This document shows, in pieces, positions 16,352-23,577 of a DNA stretch of 64,000 nucleotides; position 1 is the first letter of the stretch; each line of letters begins with the position of its first letter. The translations under genes and the position numbers were made by a program. Source of the DNA: Nocardiopsis sinuspersici (GTDB taxonomy: Bacteria > Actinomycetota > Actinomycetes > Streptosporangiales > Streptosporangiaceae). The notes beneath the pieces were generated by a model, which made no database searches, was not told the origin of the DNA, and saw only the letters and a program-made list of their open reading frames with translations. Location: NCBI GenBank assembly GCA_008638415.1, contig ML703345.1:296231-360230 (forward strand), written 5' to 3'.

Positions 16352-17797
16352 TCACAGGAGTCTGCGCAGCAGCTTCTCCTTCAGGTCGGTGATCGGCGCG
16401 TAGGCGACCTTCATGGTGTCCATGAACAGCGACTTGTCCAGCACCGACTTGGTGTGCGAGAAGGTGTCGACGGAGGCGACGGAGTGGTAGGCGCCCATAC
16501 CGCTGTCCCCCACACCGCCGAAGGGCAGCTCGGGAACGGCCAGGTGGGCGACGGGCAGGCCGAAGGCCAGACCGCCCGAGGAGGTCTCGGTGGTCAGCCG
16601 GCGCTTGGTCTCCTCCGAGTTCGTGAAGCCGTACAGCGCCAGCGGCTTGTCGTGCTCGTTGACGAAGGCGATGGCCGCGTCCAGGTCGGGGATCTCCACG
16701 ATCGGCAGGATCGGCCCGAAGATCTCCTCGGACATCACCGCGGAGTCCGGATCCACCCCGCCCAGGACGGTGGGGGCGATGTAGAGCTCCCCGCGGTCGT
16801 GCCGTCCGCCGGCGACCACGGTGCCGCTCTCCAGCAGCGCGGTGAGCCGGTCGAAGTGGCGCTCGTTGACGATGCGCCCGTAGTCGGCGCTCCGGGCCGG
16901 GTCGTCGCCGAACATCTCGGTGATGGCCGCGGCCAGCTCCCGCTGCAGGGGCTCGGCGGTGCCGCCGACGGCGAGCACGTAGTCGGGGGCCACACAGGTC
17001 TGCCCGGCGTTGGTGAACTTGCCCCAGGCCAGACGGCGCGCGGTGGTGGCCAGGTCCACGCCGGGCTCGACGACGACCGGGCTCTTGCCGCCCAGCTCCA
17101 GGGTGACGGGGGTCAGGTGCTTGACCGCGGCGGCCATGACGATACGGGCCACGGCGCCGTTGCCGGTGTAGAAGATGTGGTCGAAGCGCTCCTCCAGCAG
17201 GGCGGTGCTCTCGAGGACGCCGCCCTCCACGACCGCGACCGCCTCGGCGTCCAGGTAGCGGGGCACCAGCTCGGCCAGGGCGGCGGAGGTGGCGGGGGCG
17301 AGCTCGCTGGGCTTGACCAGGGCGGCGTTTCCGGCCGCGATGGCGCCGACCAGGGGCGCCAGGGACAGGTTCACCGGATAGTTCCACGGCGAGACGATGA
17401 GCACGGTACCCAGCGGCTCGCGCACGCGGCGCGCCTTGGCCGGAGCCAGGGCCAGGGGCACCGACACCCGCTGGGGGCGCAGCCAGGAGGCCAGGTGCCT
17501 GAGGGTGTGGTCGATCTCGTTGACCACGAAGCCGATCTCGGTGGTGTGCGCCTCCACCGGGCTCTTGCCCAGGTCGGTCCTGAGGGCCTGCTCCAGGGTG
17601 GTGCGCTCCTCGGTGAGCAGGCGGCGCAGGGCGCGCAGCTGGGCGCGGCGCCAGGCGATCGGCTTGGTACGGCCGGAGGCGAACGCGGCACGCAGGCGGG
17701 CGACGATCGGAGGGATCTCGGTGGTCAGGGTCAGCGGCTCACCGGACTGCGGCGCGGTGGCGTTCCCGACGGCTCGTGCGTTCGAGGTGTTCGTCAT
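16352..17797 (-). CDS. class 3-type aldehyde dehydrogenase
   Basis: This 481-residue NAD(P)-dependent dehydrogenase of the ALDH3/coniferyl-aldehyde group oxidises medium-chain or aromatic aldehydes. Asn139 lies in SPWNYPVNL, the general base Glu234 in TLELGGKSP, and the nucleophile Cys268 in NAGQTCVAPDYVL, which is the ALDH3 signature. The ATG at 17797 has no Shine-Dalgarno but a TAACAT hexamer six bases upstream, so it is probably leaderless. A TetR gene is divergent, 60 bp away, with a 19-bp palindrome between them. The physiological aldehyde is unknown; the arrangement suggests it, or a toxic precursor, is the inducer. Confidence 0.9.
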   Translation of the reverse strand: MTNTSNARAVGNATAPQSGEPLTLTTEIPPIVARLRAAFASGRTKPIAWRRAQLRALRRLLTEERTTLEQALRTDLGKSPVEAHTTEIGFVVNEIDHTLRHLASWLRPQRVSVPLALAPAKARRVREPLGTVLIVSPWNYPVNLSLAPLVGAIAAGNAALVKPSELAPATSAALAELVPRYLDAEAVAVVEGGVLESTALLEERFDHIFYTGNGAVARIVMAAAVKHLTPVTLELGGKSPVVVEPGVDLATTARRLAWGKFTNAGQTCVAPDYVLAVGGTAEPLQRELAAAITEMFGDDPARSADYGRIVNERHFDRLTALLESGTVVAGGRHDRGELYIAPTVLGGVDPDSAVMSEEIFGPILPIVEIPDLDAAIAFVNEHDKPLALYGFTNSEETKRRLTTETSSGGLAFGLPVAHLAVPELPFGGVGDSGMGAYHSVASVDTFSHTKSVLDKSLFMDTMKVAYAPITDLKEKLLRRLL

Positions 17798-17803
17798 GGG
17801 GTG

Positions 17804-17809
17804 ATGTTA
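17804..17809 (-). promoter_or_regulatory. -10 hexamer TAACAT of leaderless ALDH gene
   Basis: On the minus strand TAACAT ends six bases before the ATG at 17797. Its first base touches the TetR palindrome. Confidence 0.45.
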
Positions 17810-17827
17810 AACGAAACACTTTCGTTT
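17809..17827. promoter_or_regulatory. 19-bp palindrome, predicted TetR operator
   Basis: AAACGAAA (17809-17816) and TTTCGTTT (17820-17827) are perfect inverted complements around CAC. The site abuts the ALDH -10 and covers the -35 region of the TetR gene, so one bound dimer would block both promoters. Confidence 0.7.
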
Positions 17828-17844
17828 CGAAAGAGGGTCTGGCA

Positions 17845-17850
17845 TAGGAT
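17845..17850 (+). promoter_or_regulatory. -10 hexamer TAGGAT of leaderless TetR gene
   Basis: TAGGAT ends seven bases before the ATG at 17858, with no ribosome site between. Confidence 0.45.
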
Positions 17851-17857
17851 TCCGGAC

Positions 17858-18484
17858 ATGACCACGGACCATCTGCCGGACGCGCCGCACGCCCCCCACC
17901 GGGGAAGGCCACGCGACGCCAGCCGGGACCGCGCGCTGATGGACGCCACCCTCACCGAACTCCAACTGCACGGCTACAGCGGCCTGACCACCGCCGCCGT
18001 CGCCAGACGTGCCGGTGTCTCCACCGCCACGCTCTACCGGCGCTGGCGCTCCAAGGAGGACCTGGTCCTGGGGGCCTCCCAGACCTGGGCCGAGGAACTG
18101 GGCCCCGACCACGACACCGGGAGCCTGCCCTCGGACCTGGCCGCCCTCCTGCACGACAAGGCCGCCGCCCTGGACGGCCCCTCCGGGCGCCTGCTGCGCG
18201 CCGTGCTGGGCGAGGCCGCCCACAACCAGGCACTCGCCGACGTGCTCATGGAGCAGTTCGTCCTACCGCTCCAGGCCCGTGTCGAGGCGCTCCTGGCCCG
18301 GGCCGCCGACCGGGGCGAGATCCCACCGGGACAGGACCCGCTGGTGGTGGGCGAGATGGTGATCGGACCGATGGTCAGCCACACCTTCCTCATCCCGCAC
18401 ACGCCCGGCTCCCGGCCCGGCACGGACATGGCCGAACGGCTGCTGCCCTACCTGCTGCGCGCCCTGGGCGCACGAACCGCATAG
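17858..18484 (+). CDS. TetR-family repressor, divergent from ALDH
   Basis: The 208-residue regulator has an N-terminal helix-turn-helix (about residues 20-65) with YSGLTTAAVARRAGVSTATL followed by YRRWRSKEDL, the classic TetR DNA-binding signature. The C-terminal domain, with GEMVIGPMVSHTFL and dimerisation helices, resembles TetR_C_16/C_11 types. It faces the ALDH gene across a 60-bp gap that contains a single palindrome, so autoregulation and repression of the ALDH are likely. The ligand is presumably an aldehyde or related small molecule. The ATG at 17858 fits both domain start and promoter spacing. Confidence 0.9.
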   Translation: MTTDHLPDAPHAPHRGRPRDASRDRALMDATLTELQLHGYSGLTTAAVARRAGVSTATLYRRWRSKEDLVLGASQTWAEELGPDHDTGSLPSDLAALLHDKAAALDGPSGRLLRAVLGEAAHNQALADVLMEQFVLPLQARVEALLARAADRGEIPPGQDPLVVGEMVIGPMVSHTFLIPHTPGSRPGTDMAERLLPYLLRALGARTA

Positions 18485-18588
18485 GCCCGAAGCCGCGTCG
18501 ACGCCCACCGGGCGGGGCTGACCGGCCGACCTCGCGTGAGGAACGCGTCCAGGCCGTCCCCGGCGTATCGCGCACCACGTACCACCGG

Positions 18589-18594
18589 TAGCGT
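18589..18594 (+). promoter_or_regulatory. -10 hexamer TAGCGT of leaderless MBL gene
   Basis: TAGCGT ends six bases before the ATG at 18601, the same hexamer and spacing as at 2534. Confidence 0.5.
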
Positions 18595-18600
18595 CCGGTC

Positions 18601-19539
18601 ATGCGTTGGAAACCCGGCCGCCCCGACCTGGGCGCCCATGCCGCCCGATTCGACGTCCCGCCGGCCGGGCCGCACCTCGGCGTCACCTTCCTGGGCGTGT
18701 CCACCCTGCTGTTCGACGACGGGGAGTCGGCCCTCATGACGGACGGGTTCCTCTCCCGGCCGGGCCTGCTCCGGGTCGCCCTCGGCAAACTCGCGCCCGA
18801 CCCCGCCCGCGTCACCGGTGCGCTCGGCCGGCTCGGCTTCGACCCCCTCGACGGCGGTCGCCGCCTGGACGCCGTGGTCCCCGTGCACACCCACTTCGAC
18901 CACGCGCTCGACTCCGCGTTCGTGGCGGCCCGCACCGGGGCGACGCTCGTAGGAGGAGAGTCCGCCGCGAACGTGGGGCGGGGAGCAGGCCTGGCCGAGG
19001 ACCGCATCGTCGTGGCCGGGCCGGGCGAGCCGGTCTCATGCGGAGCCTTCACACTCACCATGGTCGAGTCCGAGCACAGCGCGCCCGACCGGTTCCCCGG
19101 ATCGATCGGGCGGCCGCTGGTGCCACCGGCCAGAGCCACGGCCTACAAGTGCGGGGAGGCCTGGTCGCTCCTGGTCGAGCACACCAGCGGGCGTACCGCC
19201 CTGGTCCAGGGCAGCGCCGGATACACGCCGCGTGCGCTCGGGGGCCGCCGTGCCGACGTCGCCTACCTCGGCGTCGGACAGCTCGGCCACCGGGGCGAGG
19301 GCCACATCCGCGCCTACTGGCGGGAGACCGTCGAGACGGTCGGCGCCCGCCGCGTGGTCCTGGTCCACTGGGACGACTTCTTCCGCCCGCTCGACGAGCC
19401 CCCGCGCGCGCTGCCGTTCACGCACGACGACCTCGACGCCACGCTCCACGTCCTGGCCCGGCTCGCCCACGAGCAGCACGTCCAGCTCCACCTGCCCACC
19501 GTGTGGCGCCGCGAGGACCCCTGGTCGGGGCTCGGTTGA
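18601..19539 (+). CDS. MBL-fold metallohydrolase (UlaG-like)
   Basis: The 312-residue protein has the metallo-beta-lactamase fold. HTHFDH (near residues 97-102) is the complete H-x-H-x-D-H zinc motif, and later Glu/His positions (VESEHSAPD) and a C-terminal LVHWDDFF supply further ligands. It groups with UlaG-like hydrolases acting on lactones or phosphodiesters, usually in the cytoplasm. No signal peptide is present. It is transcribed alone from a leaderless promoter. Unlike the MBL-like protein of the homogentisate operon, its metal site looks intact. Substrate unknown. Confidence 0.8.
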   Translation: MRWKPGRPDLGAHAARFDVPPAGPHLGVTFLGVSTLLFDDGESALMTDGFLSRPGLLRVALGKLAPDPARVTGALGRLGFDPLDGGRRLDAVVPVHTHFDHALDSAFVAARTGATLVGGESAANVGRGAGLAEDRIVVAGPGEPVSCGAFTLTMVESEHSAPDRFPGSIGRPLVPPARATAYKCGEAWSLLVEHTSGRTALVQGSAGYTPRALGGRRADVAYLGVGQLGHRGEGHIRAYWRETVETVGARRVVLVHWDDFFRPLDEPPRALPFTHDDLDATLHVLARLAHEQHVQLHLPTVWRREDPWSGLG

Positions 19540-19582
19540 CCGTCGCGGTTCGCCTGAGCCGTGATTGATATGAGAACAACCG

Positions 19583-19611
19583 GCACCTTTACACCATAGA
19601 TTTCATTCTGG
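19583..19611. repeat. 29-bp element shared with 51409-51437
   Basis: The element shares GCACCTTTAC and, four bases later, TAGATT with the one at 51409-51437, in the same orientation. Both lie between convergent genes just past the stop of a minus-strand gene. Function unknown. Confidence 0.35.
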
Positions 19612-19619
19612 TGGTGCGG

Positions 19620-20155
19620 TCAGGCGGCGAGCCGTTGGCGGATGCCGTCGATGATCGCCCGCCGCGCGGGCGGATGCGCGGGGCCGGCCCTCTCGGTGGA
19701 ACCGTCGGCGGCGGTCGGCCCACAGGCCGGGAGGGAGGCCAGGATGCGCTCGGTCAGGGCCGGTCCGAGGCGGGGCGCCCCTCCCCCGTCAGATCCCCGC
19801 CCTCGGCGGTCCTTCCCTCCCCCGCCCGGCGCGGGCGTCCGGGGCCGGGCCGGCGGGTGCGGGAGTTCGCTCGGCACCGACCGGCAGGGGTTGCCGCCCC
19901 GGCAGGCGCCTCCGGGCACGTTGCGCACACCGAGGTGATCGGGGCAGGTGCGCGTGGCGGTGCCGCGCTGGTCCACGTCGAACTCTGGAACGCGGGCAAA
20001 GAGGCCCGATGTCGCCTTGGTAACCCAGTTCACGGTCACCGTTGATGGCATGGTGACCGCGCCGCCGCGGTTCTCCGCAGACCGAGGTCTTTCCGGTTCC
20101 GGAAACTCCTTCGATCAGATAGTTCCTCACGCCCACCGCTGGACCGTACAAGAAT
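19620..20155 (-). pseudogene. degraded P-loop ATPase/kinase gene
   Basis: Reading the minus strand from about 20155, the frame gives RNYLIEGVSGTGKTSVC with a perfect Walker A (GVSGTGKTS), then GHHAINGDRELGYQGD, the start of a family of small actinobacterial P-loop NTPases of about 180 residues. The frame then becomes GC-rich nonsense. The sequence shifts to a neighbouring frame that runs from about 20051 to a stop at 19620, and the rest of the expected domain is missing. I read this as a frameshifted and partly deleted gene. A sequencing error could explain the shift but not the lost C-terminal domain. Confidence 0.6.
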
Positions 20156-20171
20156 ATGTGAGACGAGACGC

Positions 20172-20202
20172 GGGGCCGGTGCGCGGGGCGCGCACCGGCC
20201 CC
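20172..20202 (-). terminator. 13-bp hairpin terminator of the homogentisate operon
   Basis: Arms 20172-20184 and 20190-20202 pair perfectly around GGGGC, 40 bases downstream of the fahA stop on the minus strand. Confidence 0.7.
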
Positions 20203-20242
20203 CCGACGCGGCGGGCGGCCCGGTGGCCGGGCCGTACCCGGG

Positions 20243-21463
20243 TCAGCGTGCGGGCAGGATCCTGCCGGCGACCTCACCGAAGTCGACCCTGGTCCCGTCC
20301 GGGCCCGGGGCGGTTGCGGTGATCGTCACCTCGTCGCCGTCCTCCAGGAAGGCGCGCTCGGTGCCGTCGGGCAGGCGCAGCGGCTCCTTGCCGCTCCAGG
20401 TCAGCTCCAGCAGGCAGCCCCGCTGGCCGGGCTCGGGGCCGCTGACCGTACCGGAGGCGTAGACGTCGCCGGTGCGCAGGGACGCCCCGTTGACGGTCAT
20501 GTGCGCGAGCTGCTGGGCCGCGGTCCAGTACATCCGGTCGAAGGGCGGGGTCGACACCAGGTGCCCGTTCAGCCGTACCTCCAGTCGCAGGTCCAGCCCC
20601 CAGGGCTCCGACCCCCGGAGGTAGGGCAGCGGCTCGGGGTCCTGGGCGGGCTGCTCCACCCGGGCGGACTCCAGGGCGGAGACGGGCACGATCCACGGCG
20701 AGACGGACGTGGCGAAGGACTTGCCCAGGAACGGCCCCAGCGGCACGTACTCCCAGGCCTGCAGGTCGCGGGAGGACCAGTCGTTGAGCAGGAACACCCC
20801 GAAGACGTGGTCGGCGAATTCGTCCACCTCCACCCGCTCGCCCATCGCGCTGGGCGTCCCGACGACGAAGCCCACCTCGGCCTCGATGTCCAGGCGCGTG
20901 GAGGGTCCGAAGACCGGCGCGGACTCCGTGGGCGGCTTGCGCTGGCCGGTGGGGCGCACGATGTCGGTACCCGAGACCACGACGGTGCCCGAGCGGCCGT
21001 GGTAGCCGATGGGCAGGTGCTTCCAGTTCGGGGTGAGCGGCTCCTGCTCGGGACGGAAGATGCGGCCCACGTTGGTGGCGTGGTGCTCCGAGGCGTAGAA
21101 GTCCACGTAGTCGGCCACGGTGAAGGGCAGGTGCAGCCGGACCGTGGAGCGGTCCACCAGGTGGGGGCGCACCGCGGCCTCGTGGGCGGGGTCGGTCAGC
21201 CACGAGGCCAGGGCCGCGCGCACCTGGTCCCACACCGGGCGCCCGGCCGCCAGGAGACCGTCCAGGTTCGGGCCGGAGACGGTGTCGGCGAAGGGCGCGT
21301 CCAGGGCGCGGGCCGCGGCGCCCAGGTCCAGGACGTACTCGCCCACGGCCACCCCCGTGCGCGGGGCGGGGTCGGCGTCGGTGCCGAACACCCCGTAGGG
21401 AAGGGTGGCCAGGCCGAACTGTGCGTCGGGGGCGAGGTCGAGCCAACTGTCGGGCACGGGCAT
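20243..21463 (-). CDS. fahA: fumarylacetoacetase
   Basis: This 406-residue FAH-family enzyme hydrolyses fumarylacetoacetate to fumarate and acetoacetate, the last step of homogentisate catabolism. An N-terminal SH3-like domain (residues 1-115) precedes the catalytic domain, which contains DYVDFYASEHHATNVG (metal Asp and catalytic His), a later Glu-Ala-Glu-Val pair, and LNDWSSRDLQAWEYVPLGPF, all diagnostic of FAH. It is the distal gene of a five-gene minus-strand operon, 27 bp after the unknown gene. The ATG at 21463 has only a weak ribosome site. A hairpin terminator follows. Confidence 0.93.
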   Translation of the reverse strand: MPVPDSWLDLAPDAQFGLATLPYGVFGTDADPAPRTGVAVGEYVLDLGAAARALDAPFADTVSGPNLDGLLAAGRPVWDQVRAALASWLTDPAHEAAVRPHLVDRSTVRLHLPFTVADYVDFYASEHHATNVGRIFRPEQEPLTPNWKHLPIGYHGRSGTVVVSGTDIVRPTGQRKPPTESAPVFGPSTRLDIEAEVGFVVGTPSAMGERVEVDEFADHVFGVFLLNDWSSRDLQAWEYVPLGPFLGKSFATSVSPWIVPVSALESARVEQPAQDPEPLPYLRGSEPWGLDLRLEVRLNGHLVSTPPFDRMYWTAAQQLAHMTVNGASLRTGDVYASGTVSGPEPGQRGCLLELTWSGKEPLRLPDGTERAFLEDGDEVTITATAPGPDGTRVDFGEVAGRILPAR

Positions 21464-21490
21464 GGCGTTCGCTTTCTAGAAGTGGACGGG

Positions 21491-22339
21491 TCAGCGGGTA
21501 CGGGACGCGGGCAGCGCCCCCAGGACGACCAGGTCCCCCAGGGGATCGGTGACGCTGCACGTGCCGAAGGAGCGGAAGCTGCGGCGCGCCCGCCCGGCCT
21601 CGGCGTCGGTGAGCTTGGCGGCGAGCGCGGCCAGGCGGGGACCGTCGCGGTCGGCCAGCACGTGGGCGGCCTCCCGCTCGGTGGCGCCGTCGAGCAGGGC
21701 GGCGGTGGCCAGCAGCACGTTGAGGAACCCGTGCTGCTCGAAGCCCTCGCCGGTGGTGTGGCGCACGGCGTGGTGCAGACCGGCCGTGCACTTGAAGGGC
21801 ACCTCCAGCTCCACCGCCGTGCGCAGGAACGCGGCCAGCTCCTCCTCGTCGGGGTGGGCCTCGCGTGTGAGTCCGCCGGTGCGGAACTTGGCGCTGTGGC
21901 CGGTGCCCGCCAGCGCCTCCACGTCGGCGCGCACGTCACCCCGGCGGGAGACCTCCACGAATCCCTCGGCTCCCTCGGGCAGGTGGGCGCGGAGCCGCTC
22001 GGCCAGGGCCGCGGCCCCGCCGGGCTCCGCCGCGGCCTCCACCCCGGCCAGGCACAGCGCCGGATCGGCCAGGACGGACTCCACGGCGGGCGCCACATCG
22101 TCGGCGCCGCCGGGGACGGTGACCACGACCGTGAGCGGTCCGGGTGGGTCCTCCTCTCGGGCCAGGACCGCGCGCAGCTCGCACACGCGGGCGTCGGAGA
22201 CCAGGAACGGGCCGACGTACTCGGCGCGCGGGCCCGCCCGGTGGGCCCGGTGGGCGGGCAGCGCCCCGCCCATGGGCGCGTTGCCGGGCGGGAAGAGCGC
22301 CGCGTCGTCGAAGAGCCCGCGGTACAGCACCGCGCTCAC
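21491..22339 (-). CDS. conserved protein of unknown function in the homogentisate operon
   Basis: The 282-residue protein has no motif I can assign. The N terminus reads LYRGLFDDAALFPPGNAPM. The middle and C-terminal parts contain AKFRTGG (about residues 158-164) and VPFKCTAGLHHAVRH (about 185-199), with Lys and two His in a barrel-like alternation of strands and helices that could form an active site. A Leu/Ala-rich helix pair follows. Its GTG overlaps the hmgA stop by four bases (GTGA), with GGGAG five bases upstream, and fahA follows 27 bp later. It occupies the place where maleylacetoacetate isomerase usually lies, which makes an isomerase or accessory role a reasonable hypothesis. Confidence 0.8.
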   Translation of the reverse strand: MSAVLYRGLFDDAALFPPGNAPMGGALPAHRAHRAGPRAEYVGPFLVSDARVCELRAVLAREEDPPGPLTVVVTVPGGADDVAPAVESVLADPALCLAGVEAAAEPGGAAALAERLRAHLPEGAEGFVEVSRRGDVRADVEALAGTGHSAKFRTGGLTREAHPDEEELAAFLRTAVELEVPFKCTAGLHHAVRHTTGEGFEQHGFLNVLLATAALLDGATEREAAHVLADRDGPRLAALAAKLTDAEAGRARRSFRSFGTCSVTDPLGDLVVLGALPASRTR

Positions 22340-23544
22340 CGCTGCTCCCTCCGGCCGCCGGCCCAGCTCCAGGCGTAGACGCCGTCGTCGCCGGCCAGGC
22401 CGCCCTCGCCCAGGTCCAGCGGGCGGAAGGTGTCCACCATGACGGCGAGCTCGTCGAAGGCCTCGGCGCCGATGCTGCGCTCGTAGGCGCCGGGCTGGGG
22501 GCCGTGGGAGTGGCCGCCCGGGTGCAGGGAGACGGATCCCTGGCCGATCCCGGAGCCCTTGCGGGCCTCGTAGTCGCCGCCGCAGTAGAACATGACCTCG
22601 TCGGAGTCGACGTTGGAGTGGTAGTAGGGCACCGGGATGGCGCCGGGATGGTAGTCCACCTTGCGCGGCACGAAGTTGCAGATGACGAAGTTGTGGCCCT
22701 CGAACACCTGGTGGACGGGCGGCGGCTGGTGGACGCGCCCGGTGATGGGCTGGAAGTCCTCGATGTTGAAGGCGTAGGGGTACAGGCACCCGTCCCAGCC
22801 CACGACGTCGAAGGGATGGGTGGGGTAGGTGTAGCGGGTGCCGGAGATACCGCCGGGGCCGTCGCCGCGGTGCTTGATGAGCACGTCGACGTCCTCGCCC
22901 TGGGCCAGCAGCGGCTCGGAGGGGCCGCGCAGGTCGCGCTCGCAGTAGGGGGCGTGCTCCAGGAACTGCCCGTACCTGGACAGGTAGCGCCTGGGCGGGG
23001 CGATGTGGCTGTTGGCCTCCACCACGTAGGCGCGCAGCGGCCCGTCGCCGGTGGGCACCCAGCGGTGGGTGGTGGCGCGCGGCAGGACGGCGTAGTCGCC
23101 CGGTCCGACCTCCAGCAGGCCGAAGACGGTCTCCACACGGGCGGTGCCCGACTCCACGTACACGCACTCGTCGCCGATGCCGTTGCGGTACAGCTCGGAG
23201 GGGGCCCCGGCCACGACGTAGGAGATGCGCACGTCGTCGTTGCCCAAGACCAGGCGGCGCGACTCCACGACGTCGGCGGCCTTCCACTCCTGGTCGGAGA
23301 AGAGGTCGTGCAGCCTCAGGTGGCGGGGCACCATCGGCGCGTTGCGGGTGCGGGTCTGGTCGGGGACCCGCCACTCGGCGGCGTCGACGATGGCCGAGGG
23401 GATGGCCCGGTGGTAGAGCAGCGAGGAGTCGGAGGAGAAGCCCTCCTCCCCCATCAGCTCCTCGTAGTACAGGCCGCCCTCGGGGGTGCGGTGCTGGGTG
23501 TGGCGGGTGCGGGGCACCTCGCCGACCTGGCGGTAGTGGGCCAT
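22336..23544 (-). CDS. hmgA: homogentisate 1,2-dioxygenase
   Basis: This 402-residue cupin-type dioxygenase cleaves homogentisate to 4-maleylacetoacetate with Fe(II) and O2. The iron ligands expected for the family are visible: His309 in PVPYYHSN, Glu316 in SDEVMFY, and a His in the GGHSHGPQPG loop (345/347). ALPRATTHRW-like cupin strands lie near residues 150-165. The ATG at 23544 has GAAGGGAG eight bases upstream. It overlaps the next gene by four bases and lies 33 bp after the FAD monooxygenase. No 4-hydroxyphenylpyruvate dioxygenase gene is in the window, so the source of homogentisate is unresolved here. Confidence 0.95.
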   Translation of the reverse strand: MAHYRQVGEVPRTRHTQHRTPEGGLYYEELMGEEGFSSDSSLLYHRAIPSAIVDAAEWRVPDQTRTRNAPMVPRHLRLHDLFSDQEWKAADVVESRRLVLGNDDVRISYVVAGAPSELYRNGIGDECVYVESGTARVETVFGLLEVGPGDYAVLPRATTHRWVPTGDGPLRAYVVEANSHIAPPRRYLSRYGQFLEHAPYCERDLRGPSEPLLAQGEDVDVLIKHRGDGPGGISGTRYTYPTHPFDVVGWDGCLYPYAFNIEDFQPITGRVHQPPPVHQVFEGHNFVICNFVPRKVDYHPGAIPVPYYHSNVDSDEVMFYCGGDYEARKGSGIGQGSVSLHPGGHSHGPQPGAYERSIGAEAFDELAVMVDTFRPLDLGEGGLAGDDGVYAWSWAGGRREQR

Positions 23545-23577
23545 GGCGTGTTCTCCCTTCCGTGTCGGGTGTCCGGG

